Origin: Oscillospiraceae bacterium
GTDB taxonomy: Bacteria > Bacillota > Clostridia > Oscillospirales > Acutalibacteraceae
Assembly: GCA_009779995.1 (NCBI GenBank)
Contig: WRDW01000008.1
Coordinates: 1-55,565 of the forward strand
Direction: 5' to 3'
Length of the DNA: 55,565 nucleotides
Of the stretch, positions 8,927 to 16,738 are shown piece by piece. Position 1 is the first letter of the stretch. Every line of letters begins with the position of its first letter. A program made the translations under genes and the position numbers. Below the pieces are notes generated by a model. That model was not told the origin of the DNA. It did not search any database and saw nothing but the letters and a program-made list of their open reading frames with translations.

Positions 8927-10210
8927 CTACGCTCTCAGCTCACTTTTTCCTCCCATATAGGGCCGCAATATTTCAGGTATACGCACGCTGCCGTCTTCGC
9001 GCAAATTATTTTCAAGAAACGCGATGAGCATCCGCGGCGGGGCGACCACTGTATTGTTCAGCGTGTGCGCGAAGTAGTTGCCGTTCGATCCTTTTATGCG
9101 TATGCCCAGCCGCCGGGCCTGGGCGTCCCCCAGGGTGGAGCAGCTGCCAAGCTCGAAGGCGTACTTGCGCTGCCGGGGCGACCAGCCCTCCACGTCGTAC
9201 TGCTTCACCTTCAGGTCGCCGAGATCGCCGGAGCAGCACTCGAATGTCCGCACCGGGATGTCCAGGCTCCGGAAAAACTCTACGGAGTTGCCCCAGAGCT
9301 TGTCGAACCAGGCCAGGCTGTCCTCCGGCTCGCAGACCACGATCATCTCCTGCTTCTCGAACTGGTGTACCCGGAACACGCCGCGTTCCTCGATCCCATG
9401 CGCCCCGACTTCTTTTCTAAAGCAGGGCGAGTAGCTCGTCAAACACTGGGGCAGGCTCTCTTTGGGATTGATAGAGTCGATGAATTTGCCTATCATGGAG
9501 TGCTCGCTGGTGCCTATCAAATACAAGTCTTCGTCCTGGATTTTATACACCATGTCCTGCAAATCGGCGAAGCTCATCACGCCCTCGATGACGTTCATGC
9601 GAATCATGAACGGCGGGATGCAATACGTGAAGCCCCGGTCTATCATGAAGTCCCGGGCATATGACAGCACGGCCGAGTGCAGCCGCGCGACGTCCCCCAT
9701 GAGAAAATAGAACCCGTTGCCGCTGGTCCTGCGGGCGCTGTCGAGGTCAAGCCCTGCGAAGCTTTCCATTATGTCTGTGTGATAGGGAATCTCGAAAGCC
9801 GGTACAACGGGCTCGCCGTAGCGCGCGATTTCGACGTTCTCGCTGTCGTCTTTGCCCAGGGGCACACTGGGGTCCATAATCTGGGGAATCCGCCGCATGA
9901 TGTCGCGCACTTTTGCCGCCAGCTCCTTCTCCTGCTCTCCCAGGGAGGCCAGCGCCTCGCCCATGGCGGCGATCTCGGCTTTTTTGGCCTCTGCCTCCTC
10001 GAGCTTCTTCTGCCCCATGAGCGCGCCAATCTCTTTGCTCCCGGCGTTGCGCTGCGCCCGCAGGGCCTCCGCCCGTGCAAGAACCGAACGATACTGCTCG
10101 TCCAGGGCGATCACTTCGTCCACCAGAGGCAGCCTGTCCTCCTGGTGCTTGCGCTTGATATTCTCTTTCACAACCTCCGGGTTGGCGCGCAGGAATTTGA
10201 TGTCCAGCAT
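8927..10210 (-). CDS. serS: Seryl-tRNA synthetase
   Basis: 427-residue class II synthetase. Residues 1-110 form the tRNA-binding coiled coil (LDEQYRSVLARAEALRAQRN..). Motif 2 is FRKEVGAHG...GVFRVHQFEKQE and motif 3 contains APPRMLIAFLENN. The serine-binding loop reads GTSEHSMIG where most bacterial enzymes have TAEVPLTN, and the pre-motif 3 segment is HTLNNT rather than HTLNGS, so this is a divergent SerRS subtype. GGAGG lies upstream of the ATG. Its position after parB is the usual origin-proximal clostridial order. Confidence 0.95.
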   Translation of the reverse strand: MLDIKFLRANPEVVKENIKRKHQEDRLPLVDEVIALDEQYRSVLARAEALRAQRNAGSKEIGALMGQKKLEEAEAKKAEIAAMGEALASLGEQEKELAAKVRDIMRRIPQIMDPSVPLGKDDSENVEIARYGEPVVPAFEIPYHTDIMESFAGLDLDSARRTSGNGFYFLMGDVARLHSAVLSYARDFMIDRGFTYCIPPFMIRMNVIEGVMSFADLQDMVYKIQDEDLYLIGTSEHSMIGKFIDSINPKESLPQCLTSYSPCFRKEVGAHGIEERGVFRVHQFEKQEMIVVCEPEDSLAWFDKLWGNSVEFFRSLDIPVRTFECCSGDLGDLKVKQYDVEGWSPRQRKYAFELGSCSTLGDAQARRLGIRIKGSNGNYFAHTLNNTVVAPPRMLIAFLENNLREDGSVRIPEILRPYMGGKSELRA

Positions 10211-10251
10211 AGATTTTCCTCCATGAGAAGCATTGGTTGATTGCGATGTTT

Positions 10252-11175
10252 TTATGCGCCCCCCAGCGCCCTTGCCATCTCCATCAAATCATCTTGGTTA
10301 TAAAACTCGATCACCAGCTGGCCGCCGCCGCCGGGGCCGGGGACGATCCTCACCTTGCGGCCCAGGGCCTCGCATAGGCAGAGGCGCACCTCCTCGAAGG
10401 GCTGGGCGCGGCGGGCCTCCGGCAGGGGAATCTGCGCAATGATCTCCCCGCGCTGCGTGCCGCTCACGGGCAATTTCCCTGCGGCGGCATTCGCGTTGGC
10501 CGCGAGGCTCACGGCCTCGTTGCGGCGCCTGACGAGCCTCTCGCTCTCGCGCACGTTGAGGCCCTTCTCGGCCACTTCAAGAGCAAGGGGGGCGATGGCG
10601 GCGCTCTCGTCCAAGCCCATGAGCGCCCGCGCGTGGCCCTCGGTGAGCTTTTTGTCCCGCACGAGCTCCTGCACAGTACCCGGCAAATTCAACAGCCGCA
10701 GGGCGTTTGCGACAGCGGAGCGCGATTTCCCCACGCGCCTTGCCGTCTCCTCCTGCGTGAGGCTGAACTCCTCCATCAAACTGCGGTAGCCGCGCGCCTC
10801 CTCCATGGGGTTGAGGTCTTCGCGCTGCAAATTCTCGATCAGCGCGGCGGCCATGCTCTCCGCGTCGGAGAGCTCTTTTATCACAACCGGGATTTCCGTC
10901 AGCCCCGCCGCCCGCGCCGCGCGCCACCTTCTCTCCCCCGCGATGATCCGATACGCCCCGCCGGGCACGGGCCGCACGAGGATGGGCTGCAGCACGCCGT
11001 GCTCGGCCACGCTGCGGCTGAGCTCCGCCATGGCCCCCTCGTCGAAGTCCTGCCGGGGCTGCTCGCGGTTGGGCTCCACCTCCAAAATGGGCAGCGTCAC
11101 GGCGCTCTCCGCCATGCCGTTGTCATCAAAGAGGCTGTCCAGCCCGCGCCCGAGGTTGAATTTTTTGGTTGGCAT
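10252..11175 (-). CDS. parB: Chromosome-partitioning protein ParB (Spo0J)
   Basis: 307 residues. ParB nuclease-like N domain with the CTP-binding GERRWRAARAAGL motif, then the HTH segment (TQEETARRVGKSRSAVANALRLL) that reads parS. The C terminus would dimerise. Loads on parS sites near the origin as a CTP-switched clamp, working with ParA. No parS consensus was found by eye in this window. AAGGAG lies upstream of the start. The gene is separated from parA by two zinc-ribbon reading frames, which is unusual. Confidence 0.95.
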   Translation of the reverse strand: MPTKKFNLGRGLDSLFDDNGMAESAVTLPILEVEPNREQPRQDFDEGAMAELSRSVAEHGVLQPILVRPVPGGAYRIIAGERRWRAARAAGLTEIPVVIKELSDAESMAAALIENLQREDLNPMEEARGYRSLMEEFSLTQEETARRVGKSRSAVANALRLLNLPGTVQELVRDKKLTEGHARALMGLDESAAIAPLALEVAEKGLNVRESERLVRRRNEAVSLAANANAAAGKLPVSGTQRGEIIAQIPLPEARRAQPFEEVRLCLCEALGRKVRIVPGPGGGGQLVIEFYNQDDLMEMARALGGA

Positions 11176-11204
11176 CGGGTGCTGCTCCTTATGCTTTTTT
11201 CAGA

Positions 11205-11231
11205 GCGGGCGGCAAATTGCCGCACCTACAT
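11205..11231. repeat. Family A repeat, degenerate half element
   Basis: GCGGGCGGCAAATTGCCGCA followed by CCTACAT: the family A palindrome with a shortened centre, just upstream of parB. Confidence 0.7.
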
Positions 11232-11243
11232 GAGGTTTATTCA

Positions 11244-11750
11244 TCAGTTTATAAAAGCTCTCCAACTCTCCACCAAAGCTATCACGGATACAAGAAAGCC
11301 AATCAAGGAGATTACTAGCCCAGGGATCGATTTCTTACTGCTTGCTTTGACAGCAAATACGAGGCCGATGACCGCCAGTATCGCAGGAATGATGCCAATA
11401 ACGCCTGGGGCTCCACTGTTATAAAAAGCGGCGGCGATAATAATGGAACATATGCCAAAAGCGACTGAAGCTATGGCGCGGCCAGTTTTGGATGAAGGTT
11501 TACTCGGTGCAACTGGAGGCGGCTGTGTTCCCATGGGTTGCAGCGCCTGTGGAGGTTGCACCAACACGGATGCCCCAGCCTGCGGCGGTTGCATAAAGAC
11601 GTTCTGTGCCTGAATGCTTACCTGGTAATTCTGCACGGCCTTCTCCACGATGAACGCCGCGCCGCAGAACTCGCAGTTGGCGGCATCCAGCGCGCCGTTG
11701 ACCTTCAGCGCCGCGCCGCAGCTTGTGCAGCGGGCATCGAGCAGTGCCAT
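11244..11750 (-). CDS. Zinc-ribbon membrane protein
   Basis: 168 residues. An N-terminal zinc ribbon (CTSC at residues 8-11, CEFC at 26-29) is followed by a Gln/Pro-rich linker (MQPPQAGASVLVQPPQALQP) and two or three hydrophobic segments in the C-terminal half (AIASVAFGICSIIIAAAF, IIPAILAVIGLVFAV, GLVISLIGFLVSVIAL). This is a common clostridial 'zinc-ribbon plus TM' layout of unknown function. Start at 11750 is set by GGAGGACAACCC; a longer ATG exists upstream but lacks support. Lower GC than its neighbours. It lies between parB and parA on the same strand. Confidence 0.8.
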   Translation of the reverse strand: MALLDARCTSCGAALKVNGALDAANCEFCGAAFIVEKAVQNYQVSIQAQNVFMQPPQAGASVLVQPPQALQPMGTQPPPVAPSKPSSKTGRAIASVAFGICSIIIAAAFYNSGAPGVIGIIPAILAVIGLVFAVKASSKKSIPGLVISLIGFLVSVIALVESWRAFIN

Positions 11751-11831
11751 GGGTTGTCCTCCATATTTCAAATTTTCTCTGAACGCACGAGGGAGTATCG
11801 CGCAGCGACGTTCCTTTTCGCGGAGCGACCC

Positions 11832-12068
11832 CTACCCCGCCCAAGTAAAACACCTATCATTCCCGCAGGTCTCGCAGCGCGGCGCATCGGCGGGCACCTT
11901 CTTGCCGCAATAGTAGCAGGTTTTCAGCGCATCCTTCCCCAGGCTCCCCCTTGGGGGAGCTGTCGCCTCGGGCGACTGAGGGGGTGTCGTGGGGGAGCTG
12001 CCGCCTCGGGCGGCTGAGGGGGTGTCTGCCGCGCCCCCAACTGTCAACTGTCCACTGTCAATTGTCAC
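11832..12068 (-). CDS. Short zinc-ribbon ORF built partly from repeats
   Basis: 78 codons. Only the C-terminal 30 residues look like a domain: CYYCGKKVPADAPRCETCGN, a rubredoxin-like CxxC-x9-CxxC ribbon. The N-terminal two-thirds is translated from a short tandem repeat (12039-12078) and two tandem family C units (11939-12036), so the gene's original 5' end may have been replaced. It overlaps the end of parA by 11 bp. Could be a real fused product or the remnant of a larger zinc-ribbon gene. Confidence 0.45.
   Translation of the reverse strand: MTIDSGQLTVGGAADTPSAARGGSSPTTPPQSPEATAPPRGSLGKDALKTCYYCGKKVPADAPRCETCGNDRCFTWAG
11939..12036. repeat. Two tandem family C repeats
   Basis: Two direct copies of a unit reading GGGGGAGCTGYCGCCTCGGG ... 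CTGAGGGGGTGTC, 48 bp apart; each contains the small palindrome GCCTCGGGCGGC or its variant. They lie inside the reading frame at 11832-12068. Confidence 0.85.
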
Positions 12069-12078
12069 TTGTCAATTC
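12039..12078. repeat. Short tandem repeat (CAACTGTC/CACTGTC/CAATTGTC) at the parA 3' end
   Basis: Degenerate 7-8-bp tandem units. The complement encodes the last residues of ParA (ELTSDN), its stop codon, and the first residues of the next ORF. Confidence 0.75.
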
Positions 12079-12852
12079 CCCCGCCCCCGCGCTGTTGTTG
12101 CTCAAAAACTCCTCCGCAAGCGCGTTGTACGCCACGCTGCCCTTGGAGTAATTGTCGTAGTACATCACCGGCTGGCCGAAGCTGGGGGCCTCGGAGAGGC
12201 GCACGTTGCGGGGGACGACCGTGGAGTACACCCGGCGCGGGAAGAAGCGCTTCACTTCGTCCACGACAGCCTGGGTGAGGTTCAGCCGGCCGTCGTACAT
12301 GGTGAGCACCACGCCCTCGATGTCGATGAGGGGGTTCCACAGGCGCTTGACCTGCCGCACGGTCTGCATCAGCTGCGAGAGGCCCTCCAGGGCGAAGTAC
12401 TCGCACTGGATGGGCACCATCACGGTGTCGGCGGCGCACAGGGCGTTGATGGTGATGAGCCCCAGGGCGGGCGGGCAGTCCATGAAGATGAAATCGAAGT
12501 CGTCGCGCACCATGGCCAGGGCGGTTTTCAGCTTGCTCTCGCGCTGGGGCAGCTCCACGAGCTCCAGCTCGGCCCCGGCGAGGTTCATGCTGCTGGGCAG
12601 CACCCACACGTTTTTGAACTGCGTGGCCGCCACGGCCTCGCTTGCCTTTTTGCCGCCGATGAGCACCTCGTAGCTGGAACAGGCGAGCTTCTTCTTGTTG
12701 ATGCCGAGGCCCGTGGTGGCGTTCCCCTGGGGGTCCACGTCCGCCAACAGAACTTTGTATCCCTGCGAGCCTATGGCGGCCGCCAAATTCACGGCGGTGG
12801 TGGTTTTGCCCACCCCGCCCTTCTGGTTTACGATAGCGATGACCTTCCCCAT
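12058..12852 (-). CDS. parA: Chromosome-partitioning ATPase ParA (Soj)
   Basis: 264-residue deviant Walker ATPase: KGGVGKTTTAVN at residues 11-22 with the signature lysine, switch I/II region DVDPQGNATTGLG and the DCPPALG motif. It forms nucleotide-dependent dimers on DNA and moves ParB-parS complexes or modulates DnaA. Start at 12852 (GGAGG about 10 nt upstream) matches the family N terminus MGKVIAIVNQKGG. Its last six residues come from a repeat. A near-consensus promoter lies at 12904-12932. High confidence. Confidence 0.96.
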   Translation of the reverse strand: MGKVIAIVNQKGGVGKTTTAVNLAAAIGSQGYKVLLADVDPQGNATTGLGINKKKLACSSYEVLIGGKKASEAVAATQFKNVWVLPSSMNLAGAELELVELPQRESKLKTALAMVRDDFDFIFMDCPPALGLITINALCAADTVMVPIQCEYFALEGLSQLMQTVRQVKRLWNPLIDIEGVVLTMYDGRLNLTQAVVDEVKRFFPRRVYSTVVPRNVRLSEAPSFGQPVMYYDNYSKGSVAYNALAEEFLSNNSAGAGELTSDN

Positions 12853-12903
12853 TGATCCCCATCCTCCGCGCAAAAAATACTTGTCCACAATATCCTATAT
12901 TCT

Positions 12904-12932
12904 ATTATATCATCGCTTGGGGGAAAGTGCAA
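12904..12932 (-). promoter_or_regulatory. parA promoter (TTGCAC-17-TATAAT)
   Basis: On the minus strand the -35 is TTGCAC (12927-12932) and the -10 is TATAAT (12904-12909) with a 17-bp spacer, about 50 bp before the parA start. Confidence 0.8.
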
Positions 12933-13007
12933 GGGTTTTTCATGTTCGTCCAAGGCATATTTCCGATTTCACTGGCTGACATTTTTGTTGAATTTTCGCG
13001 ATTGTTA

Positions 13008-13036
13008 TTGACAGCCCATTTATTCCCTGCTACAAT
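13008..13036 (+). promoter_or_regulatory. Promoter of the small hydrophobic peptide (TTGACA-17-TACAAT)
   Basis: -35 TTGACA at 13008-13013, -10 TACAAT at 13031-13036, 17-bp spacer; predicted start near 13043. The leader begins with a small hairpin (GCCTA/TAGGC around 13052-13066). Confidence 0.85.
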
Positions 13037-13113
13037 GGTCGTGGTAGCGTTGCCTATGCGGTAGGCGGTTAAATCCTGCCCCAACCCCGGCCAGGGGGAA
13101 GGGAGGTGTGTGG

Positions 13114-13185
13114 ATGGAATTTTTAGTGCTTTTGGTAGTAATGCTGATTGTTGCGACAGGTTACATTAACGCATCAAAGAAATAG
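13114..13185 (+). CDS. 23-residue hydrophobic peptide, candidate type I toxin
   Basis: Begins MEFLVLLVVMLIVATGY and ends with a short polar tail and KK: one membrane-spanning helix with a charged end, the pattern of Fst/TxpA/holin-like type I toxins. GGGAGG lies 7 nt before the ATG. The stop codon is inside the stem of a hairpin (13183-13190 with 13206-13213). A strong promoter precedes it, and a second strong promoter faces it from downstream, making an antisense RNA. The coding region was too short for routine gene finding. Toxicity is inferred from layout and composition only. Confidence 0.75.
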   Translation: MEFLVLLVVMLIVATGYINASKK

Positions 13186-13270
13186 CCGCCCCAGCGTCCA
13201 ACAGTGGCGGCTAATCCTATTAGCTAATACTCCAGGGGGCTAACCGTCTATACGGCAACGCTATCCCTGT
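13176..13270 (-). ncRNA. Candidate antitoxin antisense RNA
   Basis: Predicted transcript of about 95 nt from the promoter at 13277-13305, ending at the hairpin 13183-13213 followed by TTTCTTT on this strand. It overlaps the 3' end of the peptide mRNA. It also carries sequences complementary to the mRNA leader: the complement of GGCGGCTAATCCT (13206-13218) can pair with GGCGGTTAAATCCT (13064-13077), and the complement of CCAGGGGG (13232-13239) with the identical CCAGGGGG at 13091-13098 next to the Shine-Dalgarno. That is the par/Fst-type arrangement. Ends are predicted, not measured. Confidence 0.7.
13183..13213. terminator. Shared hairpin at the convergence of peptide mRNA and antisense RNA
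   Basis: Perfect 8-bp stem TAGCCGCC/GGCGGCTA with a 15-nt loop. On the minus strand it is followed by TTTCTTT, a reasonable intrinsic terminator; on the plus strand the T-run is weak. Confidence 0.7.
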
Positions 13271-13276
13271 ATCTGT

Positions 13277-13305
13277 ATTATATTTCATAATGCTCGCTTT
13301 GTCAA
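13277..13305 (-). promoter_or_regulatory. Antisense RNA promoter (TTGACA-17-TATAAT)
   Basis: Exact consensus on the minus strand: -35 TTGACA (13300-13305), -10 TATAAT (13277-13282), 17-bp spacer. No coding sequence follows it before the convergent hairpin, which argues for a small RNA. Confidence 0.88.
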
Positions 13306-13320
13306 GCGTTTTTTGCGCGC

Positions 13321-14517
13321 TCAATACACAAACTGGTCGTAAGTCACCGTCACGGTGCTCGAGCCGGTGTTGTTGCGGTAGGTGTCCGCGCCGTTGAGGA
13401 TGCGTATCTCGGTGAGGTTGATGGTCTGGTTGTAGGTCACCCGCAACTCGAGCAGCTTGCCCTCGCCGTCGATGCGCGCGGTGAACTTCACCCCCGTGGT
13501 GCTCTCCGAGATGTCGATGGGATCCACGTTGATGACGCTCAGGTTGCTGCTCTTCACCAGGGCGAAAACCCTGTCGGCGGACATGTGGTCGTAGAGGCCG
13601 CCGTCCCCGGTGGCCATGTGGATGGGCCCCTTGTCGATGGGGGAATTGCCCGAGATGCCGCTGCCCAGCAGGCGCTTCTCCTGGCGGGTCTGGCCGTCCT
13701 TCACAAACAGGGTGACGGTCCACTCGCCGCCCTGGCTGCCGCTGTAGGTGGCGTCCGTGAGATCCCCCATCGCGAACTGGCTGTTCTTCATCAGGTTGGA
13801 GCTCTGGCCCTTCGCGCACGTGGCGGTGTGTGCGCCGTTGGTGGCGCCCAGCGCCGTATTCAGCCAGCCCGAGATTTGCTCGCTCATATTGACCAGGCCG
13901 CCCAGGCCCGGGATGGTGACGTCGTCGATAAACGCCGGGTCGAACACCCAGGCTTTGGGATTGATCATGTGGCTCTTGTTGTAGCCCGCCTTGCTGTCCA
14001 GGGCGGTTTTCACCGCGGCGTTGAAGCGGCTGAGCGCCTCCGCCTGGCTGGCGATGCTGATGCCGCCGGGGTAGTGCTGCGTGCCGCCTGTGGTTGCGGC
14101 CCTGGTGGTGGTCGGCGCGGCCGTGGCCGGGGGCCTGGTGGTGGTGGCCGAGGGGATGGTGGTGTTGCCCGGCGCCTTCGTGGTTGCCGGGGGCTTGGTG
14201 GTTGTGGCGTTCCCGCTGAGCGTGGGGATCTTTGTGGTCGTCGCGCCGGGCGGCGTTGTAGCGCCGGGCACGGTCGTGGGCGCCTGGGTGTAGTACACGA
14301 TGCTGGAGTAGACGCCCTCCGGAAGGGTCTCGTCAATCTCTCCGGTGGCCTCCCCGGTTGTAGGCTCCGTCAGGAAATCGCTCAGCCAGGCGGTGTCGTC
14401 CACGGTGGTCAGCGCCGCGGGGGCGGGGTCTCTGCCGCAGCCGGCGGCCAGGGCCGCCAGCAGCAGCGCGGCGCAGGCGACCGCGGCGGCGCGGGTACAT
14501 ACATTGATTCGTTTCAT
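13321..14517 (-). CDS. Thr/Pro-rich lipoprotein of unknown function
   Basis: 398 residues. Lipobox LAAGC puts the lipidated cysteine near residue 27. Residues about 75-140 are a low-complexity Thr/Pro/Ala linker with TTTK, TTTRPP and TTKAP units, typical of a cell-wall-spanning or glycosylated stalk. The C-terminal 250 residues form a beta-rich domain that includes ILNGADTYRNNTG and many Asn/Thr/Gly residues; it resembles extracellular domains found in gut clostridia but I cannot name a family. The ATG has AAGGAG about 10 nt upstream, and a TATACT -10-like box lies near 14572. Surface-exposed anchor protein by inference. Confidence 0.75.
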   Translation of the reverse strand: MKRINVCTRAAAVACAALLLAALAAGCGRDPAPAALTTVDDTAWLSDFLTEPTTGEATGEIDETLPEGVYSSIVYYTQAPTTVPGATTPPGATTTKIPTLSGNATTTKPPATTKAPGNTTIPSATTTRPPATAAPTTTRAATTGGTQHYPGGISIASQAEALSRFNAAVKTALDSKAGYNKSHMINPKAWVFDPAFIDDVTIPGLGGLVNMSEQISGWLNTALGATNGAHTATCAKGQSSNLMKNSQFAMGDLTDATYSGSQGGEWTVTLFVKDGQTRQEKRLLGSGISGNSPIDKGPIHMATGDGGLYDHMSADRVFALVKSSNLSVINVDPIDISESTTGVKFTARIDGEGKLLELRVTYNQTINLTEIRILNGADTYRNNTGSSTVTVTYDQFVY

Positions 14518-14638
14518 ATCTTCGTCATCTCCTTCGTTTCGGCATAATCAATACGAATTTCCTAGTTTGAGTATAGCACAAGGGCCGGCGGAGATAATTC
14601 TGAAAAAGAATTTTGGCGGGAGAAATTTTTGGGGCGGC

Positions 14639-14667
14639 TTGACAGGCGCGCGGGGCGGCGGTATAAT
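14639..14667 (+). promoter_or_regulatory. SGNH hydrolase promoter (TTGACA-17-TATAAT)
   Basis: -35 TTGACA at 14639-14644 and -10 TATAAT at 14662-14667 separated by a very GC-rich 17-bp spacer; about 34 bp ahead of the start codon. Confidence 0.88.
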
Positions 14668-14701
14668 CAGATGAGAAAATAATGGGAAAGAGGCTTGTGT
14701 T

Positions 14702-15538
14702 ATGAAGAAAATTGCCGCCGAGCTGCTTGCCGCCTTCCTCCTGTGCGCCGCCATGGGCGTCTTCGCCCATGCCGCGCAGCCGCAGGCCCTGAAATTCGTC
14801 GTGCTGGGCGATTCCATCGCCGCGGGCGCCATGCTCCGCAGCAAATCCGACGCCTACGCATCGCTCGTCGCCGGGGCGAAGGGCTATGACCTGCGCAACC
14901 TCGCCGTGAACGGCTATACCTCCGCCGACCTGCGGGAGCGCGTAACGGGCGACAAGGCCTTCCGGGAGGAGATCGCGGGGGCGGACATCATCGCCCTGTC
15001 CATCGGCGGCAACGACATGCTGAAGACGGGGGACATCCTCGGCTCGCTGGCCATCGGGATGCTGGGCGACTACGAGGCGCTGGAGCCGATTATGGGCCCG
15101 GTGTTCGCCGGGAACCGGGAGAACCTCGCCGCCATCGCGGCGGAGCTGCGCGCGCTGAACCCGGACGCCAGGCTGATCGTGCAGACCCTCTACAATCCGG
15201 CGTTCCCGCTGCCCTCCCTGCGCGAGGCCTACGGGCGGGGCGTGGAGATCATCAACCAGAGCATCCATGACTATCTGGAACAGAACCCCGGCGCGTTCGA
15301 AATCGCGGACGTGTTCAGCGCGTTCGAGGGGCGCGGCGGCCTGATCTTCTTCGACATGACGCACCCCAGCCGGGCTGGGCACGCGGTGATCGCCGCCGTG
15401 CTCACCGCCGTGATCGACGGCGAGGAGCCGCCGCTGCCCGCCGTAAGGCCGCTGCGCGCCCGCCTGGACAGGCGCATGAACCCCGTCCTCGCGCTGGCGG
15501 ACAGGGTTGTGGTTTGGGTGCTGGGGCGGGTGTTATAA
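14702..15538 (+). CDS. Secreted SGNH/GDSL hydrolase
   Basis: 278 residues with a Sec signal peptide (KKIAAELLAAFLLCAAMGVF, cleavage probably after AHA). SGNH blocks: I VLGDSIAAG (catalytic Ser in GDS), II VNGYT, III SIGGNDML, V DMTHPSRAGH (Asp and His). A hydrophobic C-terminal stretch follows. Likely an extracellular esterase, for example deacetylating cell-wall or dietary glycans; substrate unknown. Its stop codon and that of the convergent GH18 gene both lie within TTATAA (15533-15538). Confidence 0.88.
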   Translation: MKKIAAELLAAFLLCAAMGVFAHAAQPQALKFVVLGDSIAAGAMLRSKSDAYASLVAGAKGYDLRNLAVNGYTSADLRERVTGDKAFREEIAGADIIALSIGGNDMLKTGDILGSLAIGMLGDYEALEPIMGPVFAGNRENLAAIAAELRALNPDARLIVQTLYNPAFPLPSLREAYGRGVEIINQSIHDYLEQNPGAFEIADVFSAFEGRGGLIFFDMTHPSRAGHAVIAAVLTAVIDGEEPPLPAVRPLRARLDRRMNPVLALADRVVVWVLGRVL

Positions 15539-16663
15539 TTTCCGCACCCGGAACATCCCCTCCACCAGCGTCCAGTTGGCCGCGAAGGGCAGGTTCACCG
15601 TCCAGTAGCTGATCCCGGCGATGCCGAGCTCCCGCGCGAGCAGGAGCTTGGCGCGTATGCTGCGGGCGTCCTCGAACCAGATTTCACGCGCCTGACCGTC
15701 TGCCTGCGTATAACGAAACCAGGGCGTCTGCGCGGCCTGGTCGAACTCGATATTCGCCCCCTGGCGCGCCGCGATGGCCACGGCCCCGGGGTTGTTTACC
15801 ACGGTTGCGCTCGTGCCCTGCTGCCAGGGGATTTTCCAGTCGTAGCCGTAGTTGGGGATGCCCATCAAAATCTTGGCCTTCGGCATACGGGACATCGCGA
15901 ATTCCGCCGCGCGCCGCACGCCCCCGATGGGCGCGACGGCCCCCGGCGCGCCGCCCTGGTGGCTGAAGTCGTAGGTCATCAGCGTTACATAGTCGTTGTA
16001 CTTCCCCTGGGCCCAGAAGTCGAAGCCCTCGTAGAGCAGGCCGGGCTGGTTGTCGGCCATTTTGGCGGGCACGGCGCTGGTGAGCAGGAAGCCCTCGTCG
16101 TGCATCCAGGCGCGGGCCTTGGCGAGGAAGCAATTCAAGTTTTCACGCACGGCGGCCGGCACATATTCAAAATCGACGTCCAGGCCCGTGTAGCCCTTCT
16201 CGTGCATGAGCCGCACGCAGCTCTCCAGCAGCCGCACCTGCGCGGCGGGGCTCTCCAGCAGGGCCCGCACTGTGTCCGGCTGGAAGCCCTTTCCCTCTTC
16301 AATATTCGCGATCACCATGTGTGGTTTTACATTCGCCGCCTTGGCGCGCTCTATCGCCCGCTCGTCGCCCCGCATGGGGGTGAGCGAGCCGTCGGCGGCG
16401 ACGTGGCAGGCGAACACGCTGAGAAACGTGAGATGCGGCAGGGCGTCTGTGAGTGCCTGCTCGCTGATGGTGGGATAGCAGTAGCCGTTGACGGTGAGCT
16501 CGCCCCGGTTTTTTTCAGCGCCGGGGATCACCAGCGCCTGCCCCACGATGATCCTGTCGGGGTCGGCCAGGCCGTTGGCCACCGCCAGGGCCTGCATGGG
16601 GACGCCGTATTGGTTCGCGATGCGGAAGACGGTGTCGCCGGAGCGCACGGTGTGGATGGTCAT
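15533..16663 (-). CDS. LysM + GH18 spore-cortex-lytic-type glycosidase (SleL/YaaH-like)
   Basis: 376 residues. One LysM domain (residues 3-48, HTVRSGDTVFRIANQYGVP ... GQALVIP) binds peptidoglycan. The GH18 barrel follows, with DVDFE at 162-166 (E166 as acid/base) and later MTYDFSHQGG and YGYDWKIPW. No signal peptide, as in SleL/YaaH, which is loaded onto the spore coat and cleaves cortex peptidoglycan (N-acetylglucosaminidase). Points to a spore-former. The 3' end overlaps the SGNH gene by 6 bp. Confidence 0.9.
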   Translation of the reverse strand: MTIHTVRSGDTVFRIANQYGVPMQALAVANGLADPDRIIVGQALVIPGAEKNRGELTVNGYCYPTISEQALTDALPHLTFLSVFACHVAADGSLTPMRGDERAIERAKAANVKPHMVIANIEEGKGFQPDTVRALLESPAAQVRLLESCVRLMHEKGYTGLDVDFEYVPAAVRENLNCFLAKARAWMHDEGFLLTSAVPAKMADNQPGLLYEGFDFWAQGKYNDYVTLMTYDFSHQGGAPGAVAPIGGVRRAAEFAMSRMPKAKILMGIPNYGYDWKIPWQQGTSATVVNNPGAVAIAARQGANIEFDQAAQTPWFRYTQADGQAREIWFEDARSIRAKLLLARELGIAGISYWTVNLPFAANWTLVEGMFRVRKL

Positions 16664-16703
16664 AAATATGCCTCTTTTCTAATTAAGCAATTGTCTATTT
16701 TTA

Positions 16704-16732
16704 TTGCAATGCCCCAAAGATTATGTTATACT
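16704..16732 (+). promoter_or_regulatory. Promoter giving a predicted leaderless mRNA (TTGCAA-17-TATACT)
   Basis: -35 TTGCAA at 16704-16709 and -10 TATACT at 16727-16732, 17-bp spacer. Seven bases past the -10 is 16739, the A of the GNAT start codon; no Shine-Dalgarno is present. Confidence 0.7.
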
Positions 16733-16738
16733 TTGCGT

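Noticed and set aside
11939-12036. CRISPR-like array
   Set aside because: Only two direct copies with no spacer structure, and they lie within a reading frame; no cas genes in the window.
10210-13320. parS site near parA/parB
   Set aside because: No match to the TGTTNCACGTGAAACA consensus was found by eye in this stretch.
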